64,000 nucleotides of DNA from Moorena sp. SIOASIH (GTDB taxonomy: Bacteria > Cyanobacteriota > Cyanobacteriia > Cyanobacteriales > Coleofasciculaceae), in NCBI RefSeq assembly GCF_010671925.1, contig NZ_JAAHIH010000004.1, positions 248,001-312,000 on the forward strand, in the 5' to 3' direction. The position numbers were made by a program, and so were the translations under genes. Positions 1 through 9,082 of this stretch are shown one piece after another. The notes under the pieces were generated by a model. That model did not search any database and was not told the DNA's origin. It was given only the letters and a program-made list of their open reading frames with translations. How positions within the stretch are numbered: the stretch's first letter is position 1; each line of letters opens with the position of its first letter.

Positions 1-34
1 GCACCCTACGCAACTTACTAATTAGCTAATAGAC

Positions 35-1426
35 TTAAACAGACTTAGTAATTGCCATCCCATCATGGGGGTTAAATAAATGAATCTTCTCTGGGTCTAT
101 AGACAGCCAAATTTCGTCACCTATTCTGACAATTTTATCTGGTGGCACTCTGACCTGAAGAGGGCTAGAGTCTTCAGGGATACTCACAGATAGATAAGTA
201 TCGTTCCCTAGGGCTTCCACTAGATCAACGCTAACCACCAAGTTTTTGGGGGCAGGAGCACTGATACTCATATGTTCCGGACGAACTCCTAAGGTTAAGG
301 ATTGACCATCATACTGGTGCAGTATGGGTTCCCAAACTTCTGGAAGGGTCAGGCGGAACTGAGAATTACACACTACCCGAGGGGCTTTCACCTGAACCGG
401 GATAAAATTCATCGGTGGTGAACCAATGAATTCCGCCACAAACCGGTTAGCGGGTTGATTATATATTTCGAGAGGGGCAGCAATCTGTTGGATGCGACCG
501 TCTTTCATCACCGCGATCCGATCCCCCATAGTCATCGCTTCCGTTTGGTCGTGGGTGACGTAGATAGTCGTTGTACCCAACTGCCGCTGTAGTTTCACAA
601 TTTGGCTGCGAGTCTCTGCCCGGAGTTTAGCATCCAAATTAGACAGGGGTTCATCCATTAAAAACACCTGGGGATTACGGGAAATTGCCCGTCCCAGAGC
701 AATCCGTTGTTTTTGTCCCCCAGACAGCTGCTTTGGCAATCGATTCAGCAAGTGTTCTACTTGTAGCAATTTAGCTACTTTGCGAACCTGCTGATCAATC
801 TTTTTCTCTCGTTCGGAGAGGTATCGCAATTCCCGAGGAAGCGATCGCGTCATTGTGGTTAACACATTTTCCAGATTCGAGCGAACTTCCCCATTCAACA
901 TACCTGTAGCCACAAGCCCTTGCCTGATTTGGGGTGGCAGATTCTTTCCCCAATGCACACTCTTAGAGTTCCCATTAGAGTCTTCTGCCATGTTGAATTG
1001 CCCATAGCCAGTTCGTCTGAGTCCAAAGGCAATGTTTTCATAGACACTCAGATGGGGATAGAGGGCATAATTTTGAAACACCATAGCGATGTCTCGTTCT
1101 TTGGGTGGTAAATCATTAACTTGTCTGTTCCCCACCCAGATTTTGCCCGCAGTCAATTCCTCTAGTCCAGCAATAATCCGCAATAGAGTACTTTTGCCAC
1201 AGCCTGAAGGACCAACCAGCACCATAAACTCGCCATCGTTGACTTCCAGATTTATGCGCCGCAAGATATTAACGGTTTTAGGTGTCTGTCCAGACTTTTC
1301 TGCTTCAAGGCTTGGTGACTCTTCGTCGTTTGTCACCTTAGGTTCCGTTGTTACTGGTGCAACAACAGTATCCCCTTTGCGGGCGGGAACACTTTTATAA
1401 ACGTTTTCCAGAATAACCTGTGCCAC
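35..1426 (-). CDS. ABC transporter ATP-binding protein, MalK/UgpC type, with two insertions
   Basis: ATPase subunit of a carbohydrate- or glycerol-phosphate-type ABC importer, working at the inner face of the plasma membrane. Visible motifs: Walker A GPSGCGKST (about residues 72-80), Q-loop VFQNYALYPHLS (from 116), signature LSGGQ (234-238), Walker B VFLMDEP (254-260), H-loop VTHDQ, then a C-terminal TOBE-like region. The longest frame opens with TTG at 1435; I prefer GTG at 1426 because it gives the family-like start MAQVILENVYKS. At about 463 residues it is longer than the usual 360-380: there are extra segments at about residues 12-52 (acidic and polar) and 138-210 (between Q-loop and signature). 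No permease or binding protein is adjacent, so the substrate is unknown; such orphan ATPases can serve several importers. Confident on family, not on substrate. Confidence 0.9.
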   Translation of the reverse strand: MAQVILENVYKSVPARKGDTVVAPVTTEPKVTNDEESPSLEAEKSGQTPKTVNILRRINLEVNDGEFMVLVGPSGCGKSTLLRIIAGLEELTAGKIWVGNRQVNDLPPKERDIAMVFQNYALYPHLSVYENIAFGLRRTGYGQFNMAEDSNGNSKSVHWGKNLPPQIRQGLVATGMLNGEVRSNLENVLTTMTRSLPRELRYLSEREKKIDQQVRKVAKLLQVEHLLNRLPKQLSGGQKQRIALGRAISRNPQVFLMDEPLSNLDAKLRAETRSQIVKLQRQLGTTTIYVTHDQTEAMTMGDRIAVMKDGRIQQIAAPLEIYNQPANRFVAEFIGSPPMNFIPVQVKAPRVVCNSQFRLTLPEVWEPILHQYDGQSLTLGVRPEHMSISAPAPKNLVVSVDLVEALGNDTYLSVSIPEDSSPLQVRVPPDKIVRIGDEIWLSIDPEKIHLFNPHDGMAITKSV

Positions 1427-1460
1427 GTTGGTCAATATCCAATTACGCTTAATTTTTTCT

Positions 1461-2567
1461 TTACTGTGATCGTTTCCAACTCTGATGCCGTAATTTTTCC
1501 ATACTTAGGGTTACCACACCTAACGTTACCAGAAACAATCCGATAATTTCCTGTAACCCTAAACCTTGTTGAATAATCCCCACGGCTAAGACGGTAGTTA
1601 ACACTGGTGCTGTTGACCCGATAATCGAAGCTGGACGCCCACCAATGAGCCTGATGGCAAAGTTTTGCACCAGATAGTTCACTAAGGTTATCACCCCCAA
1701 CCCCAGACAGCTGAAGTATACAGCCAGTCTGTAGCTTGGTTCAACAAAAAAGCGCCAGGATTGATCTAGGGGAAATGATAAGCTCAGGCTAGAAAATACC
1801 AAAATTAATGTAAAATTAATAAAGCTATAAGGAATAGGGTTGAGCTTTCTAGCACTGACTTGGGTCATAATAATGTAAACAGCGAAGGTCAAACCTGCAC
1901 CAGCAGCAGCTAGAACTCCCAATTCAGAAGAGGGCTGCTTAGCTGATAGACTAGGCAGGGAAATCAGCAACGCTCCGCCCACAACACCAACCATGACTAG
2001 ACCACGAACTAGATGTGGGCGATATAGATCCGAGGGAAATAGATGTGTGCGATTACCAAACAGCAATCCTGTCAAGATTACCGTCACAATAGGATATATA
2101 AAAAAAATGGTGATTGCTACCCCTGGTTGAATAAGACCTAATGATAGGTATATTAGCACTTGGGATAAAAATAGAAAGAAGCTACTCGCCACCATCTGGC
2201 TAAATAAAGGCAAGTCCCCCGAGTGAGCACAACGCCTAATATCTCGCCACACCGATGGGTAGAGTAACCTAGCCACAAATGCCATCAACGGTACCACTAC
2301 CAGCATCTTTAGCCACAGAATCAGCAGGGAGTTGCCTAAACCAGGAGCCATCAAGCCTCCCACTTCAACATTCTGTAGACCAAAGAGCCAAGATTGATTA
2401 AATATTACATATATGATTATATACTGAAACGACAACATTAGGCAAGATAGTAAGGCCAAAAGCACCCCGATAGAGATTTTATTGGACATTAAAGGAATTT
2501 TTGGCGATCGCGTCAGCTGGTGTGGGATAGCTTGATCAGCAGCACTGGTCTGTTTTGGGGATACCAT
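1461..2567 (-). CDS. EamA/DMT-family permease
   Basis: Integral membrane protein of the drug/metabolite transporter type, with about ten hydrophobic helices in two halves: the first begins at ISIGVLLALLSCLMLSFQYI and the last halves end with PASIIGSTAPVLTTVLAVG and GLFLVTLGVVTLS, the typical EamA C-terminal pattern. Substrate cannot be told. The frame is open upstream to 2675, but that longer start would overlap the divergent cobO gene and adds a non-membrane, low-quality leader; ATG at 2567 or at 2489 (directly before the first helix) is more likely. It is divergent from cobO, with which it must share a promoter region of about 100 bases. Exporter of amino acids or metabolites is the usual role of the family. 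Confidence 0.85.
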   Translation of the reverse strand: MVSPKQTSAADQAIPHQLTRSPKIPLMSNKISIGVLLALLSCLMLSFQYIIIYVIFNQSWLFGLQNVEVGGLMAPGLGNSLLILWLKMLVVVPLMAFVARLLYPSVWRDIRRCAHSGDLPLFSQMVASSFFLFLSQVLIYLSLGLIQPGVAITIFFIYPIVTVILTGLLFGNRTHLFPSDLYRPHLVRGLVMVGVVGGALLISLPSLSAKQPSSELGVLAAAGAGLTFAVYIIMTQVSARKLNPIPYSFINFTLILVFSSLSLSFPLDQSWRFFVEPSYRLAVYFSCLGLGVITLVNYLVQNFAIRLIGGRPASIIGSTAPVLTTVLAVGIIQQGLGLQEIIGLFLVTLGVVTLSMEKLRHQSWKRSQ

Positions 2568-2662
2568 AAGTTTGTTGGTGTTGGCAGATATAGCAATATA
2601 AGCATTACAGTCTTTGATGCTGTATGCTAAAGAGTTGCTCAAAATGAATTGATCATAAACAC

Positions 2663-3364
2663 ATGAATACCACAATCAAGTCTGCCAGTGATTCCAACCA
2701 AGGTCTAGAATCCGTAAACACCGCTGATTCCGCTGGTACTGGACTAACGCGATCGCAATATCAACAAAAAATGCAGCGACGCAAGGAGATACAGGAACAA
2801 CGCCTAGCTAAAGCCTCCAAACAAAAAGGTCTGATTGTGGTTCATACCGGCAATGGCAAAGGCAAGACCACAGCTGGCTTAGGCATGGTCTTGCGTACCC
2901 TTGGTCATGGCTACCGAGTTGTGATTGTACAATTTATCAAGGGTGCTTGGGAACCCGCCGAAAAAGCTGCCTTACAGCACTGGACAGTAGCCACTGATAA
3001 CAATCCCCCTCAATTAGAGTTCCATGCCATGGGCGAAGGCTTTACCTGGGAGACTCAAGATCGAGAGCGAGACATCGAAAAAGCCCAATCCGCCTGGGAT
3101 GCGGCCTTAGGGTTTATCCGTAACCCTGACATTAAGCTAGTGCTATTGGATGAGATTAACATAGCCTTGAAACTCAACTATCTAACCATTGAGCAGGTTT
3201 TGGCTGGACTAGAGGAAAAACCCGCTGATTCCCATGTCATCTTAACCGGTAGGGGAGCACCAGCCGCGCTAATTGAACGAGCTGACTTAGTCACAGAGAT
3301 GACATTAGTCAAGCATCCTTTAAAAGAACAGGGGATTAAGGCACAACCTGGTATTGAGTTTTAA
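2663..3364 (+). CDS. cobO: Cob(I)yrinic acid a,c-diamide adenosyltransferase
   Basis: Transfers the 5'-deoxyadenosyl group of ATP to cob(I)alamin or its precursor, in adenosylcobalamin synthesis or salvage in the cytosol (BtuR/CobO/CobP family). The P-loop GNGKGKT (residues 63-69) sits in the typical context HTGNGKGKTTAGLG, followed by VVIVQFIKG and the acidic VLLDEINIALK motif, and the VILTGRGAP motif near the end. The 233 residues include an N-terminal extension of about 50 residues (Ser/Thr then Lys/Arg/Gln rich) ahead of the catalytic domain, longer than in E. coli BtuR. ATG at 2663 starts just after a divergent EamA gene. No cobalamin riboswitch was recognised in the short upstream region. 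No other cobalamin gene is present here. Confidence 0.95.
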   Translation: MNTTIKSASDSNQGLESVNTADSAGTGLTRSQYQQKMQRRKEIQEQRLAKASKQKGLIVVHTGNGKGKTTAGLGMVLRTLGHGYRVVIVQFIKGAWEPAEKAALQHWTVATDNNPPQLEFHAMGEGFTWETQDRERDIEKAQSAWDAALGFIRNPDIKLVLLDEINIALKLNYLTIEQVLAGLEEKPADSHVILTGRGAPAALIERADLVTEMTLVKHPLKEQGIKAQPGIEF

Positions 3365-3499
3365 TCGTGAGTTTTCATCCTGTTACCCAGGGGAGTAGGC
3401 GAGAAATTTTTGAACTAATTTTTCAACAGTCTACAATCCCCTTGTTTGTGCTTTTAGCTTTTCGATAGTTGTCACACCAATAGCATGAGGCGCGAAAAA

Positions 3500-3724
3500 T
3501 TATGGGGTTTTCTGCAAATCAGGTCGCTCTTCTGGTATAATAGCTTTCTCCACTGGACAGACTTCCACGCAAATGCCACAGTCAATGCAGCTAGAAAAGT
3601 CAATCCAGTACCAGTCACTCCCCAGGGCATTTTTCCCTGGTCCTGGATGAATGCACGCCACTGGGCAACATTCAACGCAATCAGCAATTCCTTGGCAAAT
3701 ATCGGTAACAATCGTGTGTGGCAC
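3500..3724 (-). CDS. Two-cluster bacterial-type ferredoxin
   Basis: Small soluble electron carrier of 74 residues. Cysteines lie at 10, 16, 19, 20 and 24 in the N-terminal half and at 46, 49, 52 and 56 in CIDCGICVEVCP, so two Fe-S clusters (8Fe-type, possibly one [3Fe-4S]) are expected. The start is GTG at 3724, giving MPHTIVTDICQG, which matches the usual opening of this cyanobacterial ferredoxin family. It is monocistronic: cobO ends 135 bases away, convergent, and a long gene-free stretch lies upstream. The redox partner cannot be told from context. Confidence 0.92.
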   Translation of the reverse strand: MPHTIVTDICQGIADCVECCPVACIHPGPGKNALGSDWYWIDFSSCIDCGICVEVCPVEKAIIPEERPDLQKTP

Positions 3725-4698
3725 AGTGTTTTCTCTAAGTGCTAGTTGGTCGGATGTGGATCTTTCTTAATTCTATAGTTAGCTAAGTTCCCCCTAGCCA
3801 ACTCCAACCAATTACTTGCCATTATTCAATTAGCAGTAGCCGTTCATGGCGCGTGTCTAGACATCACGACCCCAATGAGTTCGGTTATCTCACTTCGGGG
3901 TATCTATCTATTTCCTGATTATTGGGTGATTATTTTAATGGAGGATGTATCTGAGGCTTAATCTCCGAAGCCCCACCAACGTCCGATCGTCCCACCAATG
4001 TAATCAACGGACTGTATCCCTATGATATTGGTATTTTTTCGTCAAAGCAAACAATTGTTGAACCTTTTCACCTTTACCGGGGTCTAAATATGTAATACAA
4101 TGGAGCTATGTTGAAATCATAATGACTTCGACTTAATTCCAAAGTGTCTAACCATTACTAAAGGGGATTAACCTAAACACCTCAAACCACCTGCGGGAGT
4201 AGGGTTGCTGCCAGGGTAGTAGCAAACTACTACAGGAGTAAGTGCTCTGCGGAGCCAAACCTCTGGAGGCTGTGTAAGACCAATCTGTAAAGACGTTATA
4301 TATAAGTATATATCAAGTATAGATACTTATATTATAGCTACAGGGGGGCAGCAGCAGATGAAACTGGAAGCCCTCAAGCCCACATCTTCGATTTGGTTGC
4401 GGGTACAACACCAACGCCCCAAGAGTATGAGCTAAGCGTGCCTGGTCAACTTGTAGGATTACCATTACTGGGGAAACCCCCAGAAAAAACCTAGAAAAAC
4501 TTGACTTAGTATACAGCGTCAATGTTACCGTTAAATCTCTTTCTAACGAAGGAGGTAGGTGGTTAATACCTCTTGTAATAAATGTAATGCAATCCATGGC
4601 GCAATGATCTCAACGGAAAGAGATTGTAGTTACTTGATGGAGTAAACATCCGCAACAGAATCTACTATACTGCTTGTTTTTGGAGTAACCACTCACCC
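3725..4698. other. Long gene-free region between ferredoxin and sigma factor
   Basis: About 970 bases without a convincing gene. A frame of 94 codons on the minus strand (4313-4597) has no recognisable protein character and is probably chance. There is an imperfect hairpin at about 3870-3902 (ACCCC and GGGGT arms), with no T-run. Such a long leader before a sigma factor gene could hold several promoters or a small RNA; nothing specific was recognised. Confidence 0.4.
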
Positions 4699-5709
4699 AT
4701 GCCCACTTCTAAGACCAAAACCAAAACTACCAAGGCGACCAAGCCGACCAAGCCGACCAAGCCTACCTTCTCAGCAGATATGGTTCGTACCTATCTTCAT
4801 GAGATCGGTCGCGTACCTCTGCTGACCCATGAGCAAGAAATTGTTTATGGTAAGCAAGTGCAGCAAATGATGGCACTCTTAGGGGAAAAAGCCACCTTGG
4901 AACAGGAGCTAGAGCGCGAACCGACAAATGAAGAGTGGGCTTCGTACATTAATAAGAGCGAAGCAGAACTGAAAAAAGCCATAGACCAAGGTACTCGAGC
5001 CAAGCGCAAGATGATTGAAGCGAATCTGCGCCTAGTAGTAGCGATCGCTAAGAAATATCAGAAGCGCAACATGGAATTCTTGGACTTGATCCAGGAAGGT
5101 ACCTTGGGCTTAGAGCGAGGGGTTGAGAAATTTGACCCAACCAGGGGCTACAAGTTTTCCACCTACGCCTATTGGTGGATTCGGCAAGCGATCACCCGTG
5201 CGATCGCTCAGCAAGCTCGTGCAATTCGGCTGCCTATCCACATTACTGAAAAGCTCAATAAAATTAAGAAAGTACAACGGGAACTATCCCAGACCCTAGG
5301 TCGCAATGCTACTCCCACCGAGATTGCTAAGGAGTTGGATTTAGAACCAGCTCAGATTCGGGAATATTTGAGCATTGCTCGTCAACCCATATCTCTCGAC
5401 GTTCGGGTCGGAGATAACCAAGACACAGAGCTGTCTGAGCTGCTAGAAGATGATGGTCTAACACCGGTTAACTACACCACTCAGGAGTCCTTGCGGCAAG
5501 ACCTAAATCTGCTGTTAGCAGAACTGACCCCTCAACAGCGGGAAGTGCTAGCGCTACGCTTTGGGTTAGAGGATGGCAAAGAGCTGTCTCTGGCTAAAGT
5601 TGGTAAGCGGCTTAACCTCAGTCGTGAACGGGTACGCCAGTTAGAACATCAAGCCTTAGCACAGCTACGGCGTCGCCATGCTAATTTCCGGGAGTACATC
5701 GCTAGCTAG
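4699..5709 (+). CDS. Group 2 (RpoD-like) RNA polymerase sigma factor
   Basis: Sigma-70 family factor of 336 residues that directs RNA polymerase to promoters. A Lys/Thr-rich leader (residues 1-23) precedes region 1.2 (MVRTYLHEIGRVPLLTHEQE), the region 2 core (EANLRLVVAIAKKYQKRN to FSTYAYWWIRQAITRAI, about 112-180), region 3 and region 4 with the DNA-binding helix-turn-helix (LSLAKVGKRLNLSRERVRQL, about 296-315). Region 1.1 is missing and the length is that of the cyanobacterial group 2 sigmas (SigB/C/D/E type), which act in stress, nutrient and light responses. Which member it is cannot be fixed by eye. It stands alone, followed after 27 bases by a clear intrinsic terminator. Confidence 0.93.
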   Translation: MPTSKTKTKTTKATKPTKPTKPTFSADMVRTYLHEIGRVPLLTHEQEIVYGKQVQQMMALLGEKATLEQELEREPTNEEWASYINKSEAELKKAIDQGTRAKRKMIEANLRLVVAIAKKYQKRNMEFLDLIQEGTLGLERGVEKFDPTRGYKFSTYAYWWIRQAITRAIAQQARAIRLPIHITEKLNKIKKVQRELSQTLGRNATPTEIAKELDLEPAQIREYLSIARQPISLDVRVGDNQDTELSELLEDDGLTPVNYTTQESLRQDLNLLLAELTPQQREVLALRFGLEDGKELSLAKVGKRLNLSRERVRQLEHQALAQLRRRHANFREYIAS

Positions 5710-5736
5710 CTAATGGTTGACTGTCTTCCAAGCATG

Positions 5737-5771
5737 AGTGGTAGCCAGAAACGGTTACCACTTCTTTTTTT
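5737..5771 (+). terminator. Rho-independent terminator of the sigma factor gene
   Basis: Ten-base arms AGTGGTAGCC and GGTTACCACT with one G-T type mismatch pair, a six-base loop, then TTC and seven T. It lies 27 bases past the sigma factor stop codon. Confidence 0.85.
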
Positions 5772-6322
5772 GTAAAGAAATGTAAAAAACACCGAAATCT
5801 CTGTTCTTACCTTTGGAGTATTTCTATAGTGAGAGTAAACTTCACATCACTGCTATAAATTCACCGATAAGTTCACAAAATTTTCACATCAAAACCGGAG
5901 AGTGAGGAGGTAAAAAACCTGGGGGAGCCATTTAAGAAGCAATTTCTACCTCAACCTGGACGAAAAATTATTCCAAGGGTTGAATAAAAGATGAGTCTGG
6001 ACTCACCTATTTCAGCAAAAGGTCACTCATAGTTGCTTAAAGCTTGGGTCAACCAATAGCTGGGAGAAAGCTGATAGTCAAGCTTCAGCAAAATTTCAGG
6101 CTATGACCAGCGCCAACTGTGACAGTTGATAAACCGATCAACAAAGGAACAAACCAAAGCATAGTTTAGGCTTAAATAGGTTTATAACCTCAAGAGTCAA
6201 CATAACTCTGGTTTAATAAAAATTAACTTTTTCTGATTGATTATGGCTTCATCAATTGATGGTCTAAACTCTCAGAATTTTTGCTTAGGGTGTCTTACAG
6301 TTTTTTTTCAAAGGGGGTAAGT
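5772..6322. other. Gene-free region upstream of secreted protein
   Basis: About 550 bases with no supported gene. The last part before the next gene carries a purine-rich GGGGG at 6313-6317 as a possible ribosome binding site. No repeat or RNA was recognised. Confidence 0.4.
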
Positions 6323-6931
6323 ATGATGCTTAACCAATTAACTGGATCGTTCTTGTCAGCACGTCAACTGCTAAATCTTAGAAAACTACCCCTAACAAGG
6401 CTATTGCTAACGATAGGATTGGTAACTACCTCATCAACTATAGCAACAGCAGCACCTCAACCGCCAGATCAAGCCATTGATGCTACAGGTAGAGCGTACA
6501 GTAAAGCAACGAGTCAAAATGCATCAATACCTGATGATGGCATTTACCTCTATGGTGAATCCTCACAACCAGGACAGATTGGTCAAGAATATCTAGTATT
6601 TGAAGCGAATCAGGGCAACGTCCTTGGTGCGGTATATATGCCTCACTCAGAATATAGCTGTTTTTACGGCACCCTAGATTCAAAACAAATGAATTTGACG
6701 GTTATTGATCCCTACAACCAAACCGCTTTGTCCCATACCATTTCCCGTCAACAGCGCTCACCCATTGCTGTAGTTGGTGAACGGCTAAGTCTTGACCATC
6801 GCTATAGCGCTATTACTTATCCTTACAAAGTTGGACTAGAAGGATATCAACCAATTAGTTATATTAGTGATAGTGACCAGGAAATTTTGAGGGTTTGCCG
6901 GGATAACTACCAAGGAAGAGTCACCGAGTGA
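6323..6931 (+). CDS. Secreted hypothetical protein
   Basis: Not a family I recognise by name. The 202-residue product starts with a basic stretch followed by a hydrophobic core (LTRLLLTIGLVTTSS) and a likely signal peptidase site after TIATAA, so export to periplasm or beyond is expected. The mature part (about 165 residues) is polar, with two cysteines (in EYSCFYG and LRVCRDN) that could form a disulfide. ATG at 6323 was chosen over the upstream in-frame ATG at 6281 because it follows a GGGGG ribosome-binding-like stretch and puts the signal peptide near the N-terminus. It stands alone between gene-free stretches. Confidence 0.75.
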   Translation: MMLNQLTGSFLSARQLLNLRKLPLTRLLLTIGLVTTSSTIATAAPQPPDQAIDATGRAYSKATSQNASIPDDGIYLYGESSQPGQIGQEYLVFEANQGNVLGAVYMPHSEYSCFYGTLDSKQMNLTVIDPYNQTALSHTISRQQRSPIAVVGERLSLDHRYSAITYPYKVGLEGYQPISYISDSDQEILRVCRDNYQGRVTE

Positions 6932-7100
6932 TTAATGCTCCCGTTGAACTAATACTAGTTGCTAGGTAATTCAAGTTTGACTTGACCATTAACAACGTTG
7001 GATTAGGTATAAGGCTTGCTGTAGGGAGCATTAAATCAAAAATCCAATCTCTAAAATTTAAATGCTAATGCTAATTAAACGCTCAAATTGGAACAGTGAC

Positions 7101-7916
7101 TCATAATCCAGCAACCAAACGATTTAGCTCCGATTGCATTTGAGTAGAAACTTGCTCGTAACAAGCATCAACATAATCTTGATCGCGAGCAGCAACACGA
7201 CCATAGCGCTCAAAAACAATCGGAGGGCAAACACGAGTTGTAATCGGTATGGGAAAGGGTATATTGGGTAAAGGACCAATCCCCAATCCCCAAGGCAAAC
7301 CGAGATAAATTGGGAAAACTTGTGGGTCAAGACCAAATAACCAGGGCATCCCCAACTCGTTTAGTTGTCGAGCCTGTTGATAGCAGTCACCTAAGACAAT
7401 CAGGGTATCATGGGCACCTTTGGAGATAATCGGTACAATCGGAACCTTTTCTCGTAGTGCCAGTTTAATAAAGCCCTTACGTCCAGCTAATTGAATTTGA
7501 TGACGCTGGCTATGGGGACGGAATACATCTTGGGCACCCCCTGGATAGACTAAGACACTAGCTCCCTTACGAAAAGCAGCGATCGCCATTTGGGGATGAG
7601 CCATGATTGCCCCAATCTTTGCCGCTAGCTGCGCCAGGGCTGGATAAATTTGCCAGGCATTGGAATGCATTAGACCATAAACTGGACGCTGGGTGCCAAA
7701 GCGGCGAAACCAGTCATACATCATCATCACCATATCAGGGGAAGCTAATCCACCATTGTGGGAACCAACCAACAGCACCTTACTGTCCGGAATGTGCTGC
7801 CAGCCATCAGTTTTCACCCGAAAGTAGTAGCGATAAAACCATTCCCACTGGGGCAGATAGGATTCAATTACTTCTGGATCTCGCTCTTCTAAAGACCAAC
7901 CAAACCGATGCGTCAA
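7101..7916 (-). CDS. LPLAT-family acyltransferase (DGAT/MGAT-like)
   Basis: Acyltransferase of the lysophospholipid/diacylglycerol acyltransferase superfamily, expected to move an acyl group from acyl-ACP or acyl-CoA to a lipid hydroxyl at the membrane. The catalytic block is VLLVGSHNGGLASPD (H53, D61), a spaced variant of HX4D; further family blocks are VLVYPGGAQDVFR (about 122-134) and GFIKLALREKVPIVPII. The glycine-rich PGGAQD block resembles the DGAT2/plant phytyl ester synthase-like branch, so a product such as triacylglycerol, wax or acyl-plastoquinol is possible; this is inference. The start appears to be TTG at 7916: an in-frame stop lies two codons upstream and the first in-frame ATG comes only after the active site. 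Confidence 0.85.
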   Translation of the reverse strand: MTHRFGWSLEERDPEVIESYLPQWEWFYRYYFRVKTDGWQHIPDSKVLLVGSHNGGLASPDMVMMMYDWFRRFGTQRPVYGLMHSNAWQIYPALAQLAAKIGAIMAHPQMAIAAFRKGASVLVYPGGAQDVFRPHSQRHQIQLAGRKGFIKLALREKVPIVPIISKGAHDTLIVLGDCYQQARQLNELGMPWLFGLDPQVFPIYLGLPWGLGIGPLPNIPFPIPITTRVCPPIVFERYGRVAARDQDYVDACYEQVSTQMQSELNRLVAGL

Positions 7917-7989
7917 GGCTTACTATTGAGTTAACTACAGTTAAATCCTATTCCAAAAAAACCTGAGCTAGAGGTTAAGTTGATCACTA

Positions 7990-8480
7990 AAATCTCCTAC
8001 AAGGGATGCGAGTAAGCTTCCCCACGGCTAGAAGCCGGGGGCAATCCGGCGATTCTAGAGCGTGTTGGTTTCAGTAGCCCTAGCAGACTTAACGCGCTCA
8101 GACTCGAAATTATTGAATCTAAGGGTTAAGCGCCGAACCTCCAGGCTGGCTTACTCTACGAATGCAAGGGATTGCTCGCATTCGTAGCTTCTATAACCGA
8201 GTCGTTTCCCGGACAGCCCCAATACTTCGATTTGCGTATCACTCGCCGATACTAACCTACTGGCATGGCCGTTTCTCCGAAGTAAAAAAGAGTGCCTTTG
8301 CTCATTTCAGTTATGTTTATTCTACAACAAGATACTGGCTATTCCGGAAAGTTTGTTAGCTAACCTCAAGGGTGTTGAACCCTTGACCATTCGGTCACGC
8401 TGCGCGAACGGTTAGCTGCGGGGGATTATCCCTCCCTATGCCTAAAGGCAAGGGCAAATCATCCCCCGAACCCCCTATTT
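7990..8480. mobile_element. Probable remnant of an IS200/IS605-like element or other structured DNA
   Basis: No convincing gene in about 500 bases. A strong hairpin (CCCC-CGGCT / AGCCG-GGGG, 8020-8040) resembles the end hairpins of cyanobacterial IS200/IS605 elements. Further inward are GAATGCAAGGGATTGCTCGC... type inverted repeats (about 8158-8190) and, near 8392-8412, one copy of the ubiquitous GCGCGAACG palindrome. A 65-codon frame at 8162-8359 has no recognisable product. Transposase is absent. Confidence 0.4.
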
Positions 8481-8638
8481 CTGGTGATACCAATTCTTCA
8501 CCAGACTTCTTGCAGAGGTTCCCTCTTCCCTGCACCCAACGCTATAGTTTTTTGGTTAACTACTTAGGATTTAGGCTTAGGACTTAGGCATTAACCGGGT
8601 TTGTTACCGAGTTTTGTGGTTACCCAGTTTGTAAGCAT

Positions 8639-8770
8639 TCAGCCAAAGGCTGAAAGCTGAAAGCTGAAAGCTGAAAGCTGAAAGCTGAAAGCTGAAAGCT
8701 GAAAGCTGAAAGCTGAAAGCTGAAAGCTGAAAGCTGAAAGCTGAAAGCTGAAAGCTGATAGCTGATAGCT
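8639..8770. repeat. Heptamer tandem array (GCTGAAA)n
   Basis: About 17 head-to-tail copies of the 7-base unit GCTGAAA, ending in GCTGATA variants. One of the many heptanucleotide arrays in the window. Confidence 0.95.
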
Positions 8771-8827
8771 TACCCCAGTTTTGCCTAAGTCCTGCTACTT
8801 TGACTATAGTTTTTACTATAGTGTTGA

Positions 8828-9043
8828 CTATATTTTTACTCTAGCGCTTACTGTATTAATTTCCTCTTGCTCCGGGTCTCGGTCAAAAATGAGTATATAT
8901 TTCATGTCAGGCATCAGTCTGCGCAGAACTTGTAGATGAGCCTCAGCGTCAGTTCGGCGACGAAAGCGAGCGACAATAATTCGCTGCATTTTGGGAAGTG
9001 GCTTGATAATACACCATGGGCTTAGTCGATCGCGGTAGGTCAT
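8828..9043 (-). CDS. Small conserved cyanobacterial protein of unknown function
   Basis: A 71-residue basic protein with start chosen at ATG 9043 (MTYRDRLSPWCIIKPLPKMQ); the frame is open to 9097 but the extra 18 residues are Asn/Gln-rich and unlike the rest. The body, RIIVARFRRRTDAEAHLQVL followed by RRLMPDMKYILIFD, has the look of a small alpha-beta fold and resembles a short protein seen across cyanobacteria, to my recollection; no function is known to me. It is bordered by a heptamer array downstream and an IS-like hairpin upstream. Confidence 0.65.
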   Translation of the reverse strand: MTYRDRLSPWCIIKPLPKMQRIIVARFRRRTDAEAHLQVLRRLMPDMKYILIFDRDPEQEEINTVSARVKI

Positions 9044-9082
9044 AGCACCCTGCTCCATCATGTTTGATTGATTATTCTGTTG

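Noticed and set aside
2600..2663. Cobalamin riboswitch upstream of cobO
   Set aside because: The space to the divergent gene is too short and no B12-box-like sequence was seen.
2567..2675. Long N-terminus of the EamA permease
   Set aside because: The extension would overlap the divergent cobO start and is not membrane-like; a later ATG fits better.
4313..4597. 94-codon frame on the minus strand upstream of the sigma gene
   Set aside because: No recognisable protein character; likely chance frame in a leader region.
8162..8359. 65-codon frame as a small gene
   Set aside because: No protein features, no ribosome binding site, and it lies in a segment that looks like structured or transposon-derived DNA.
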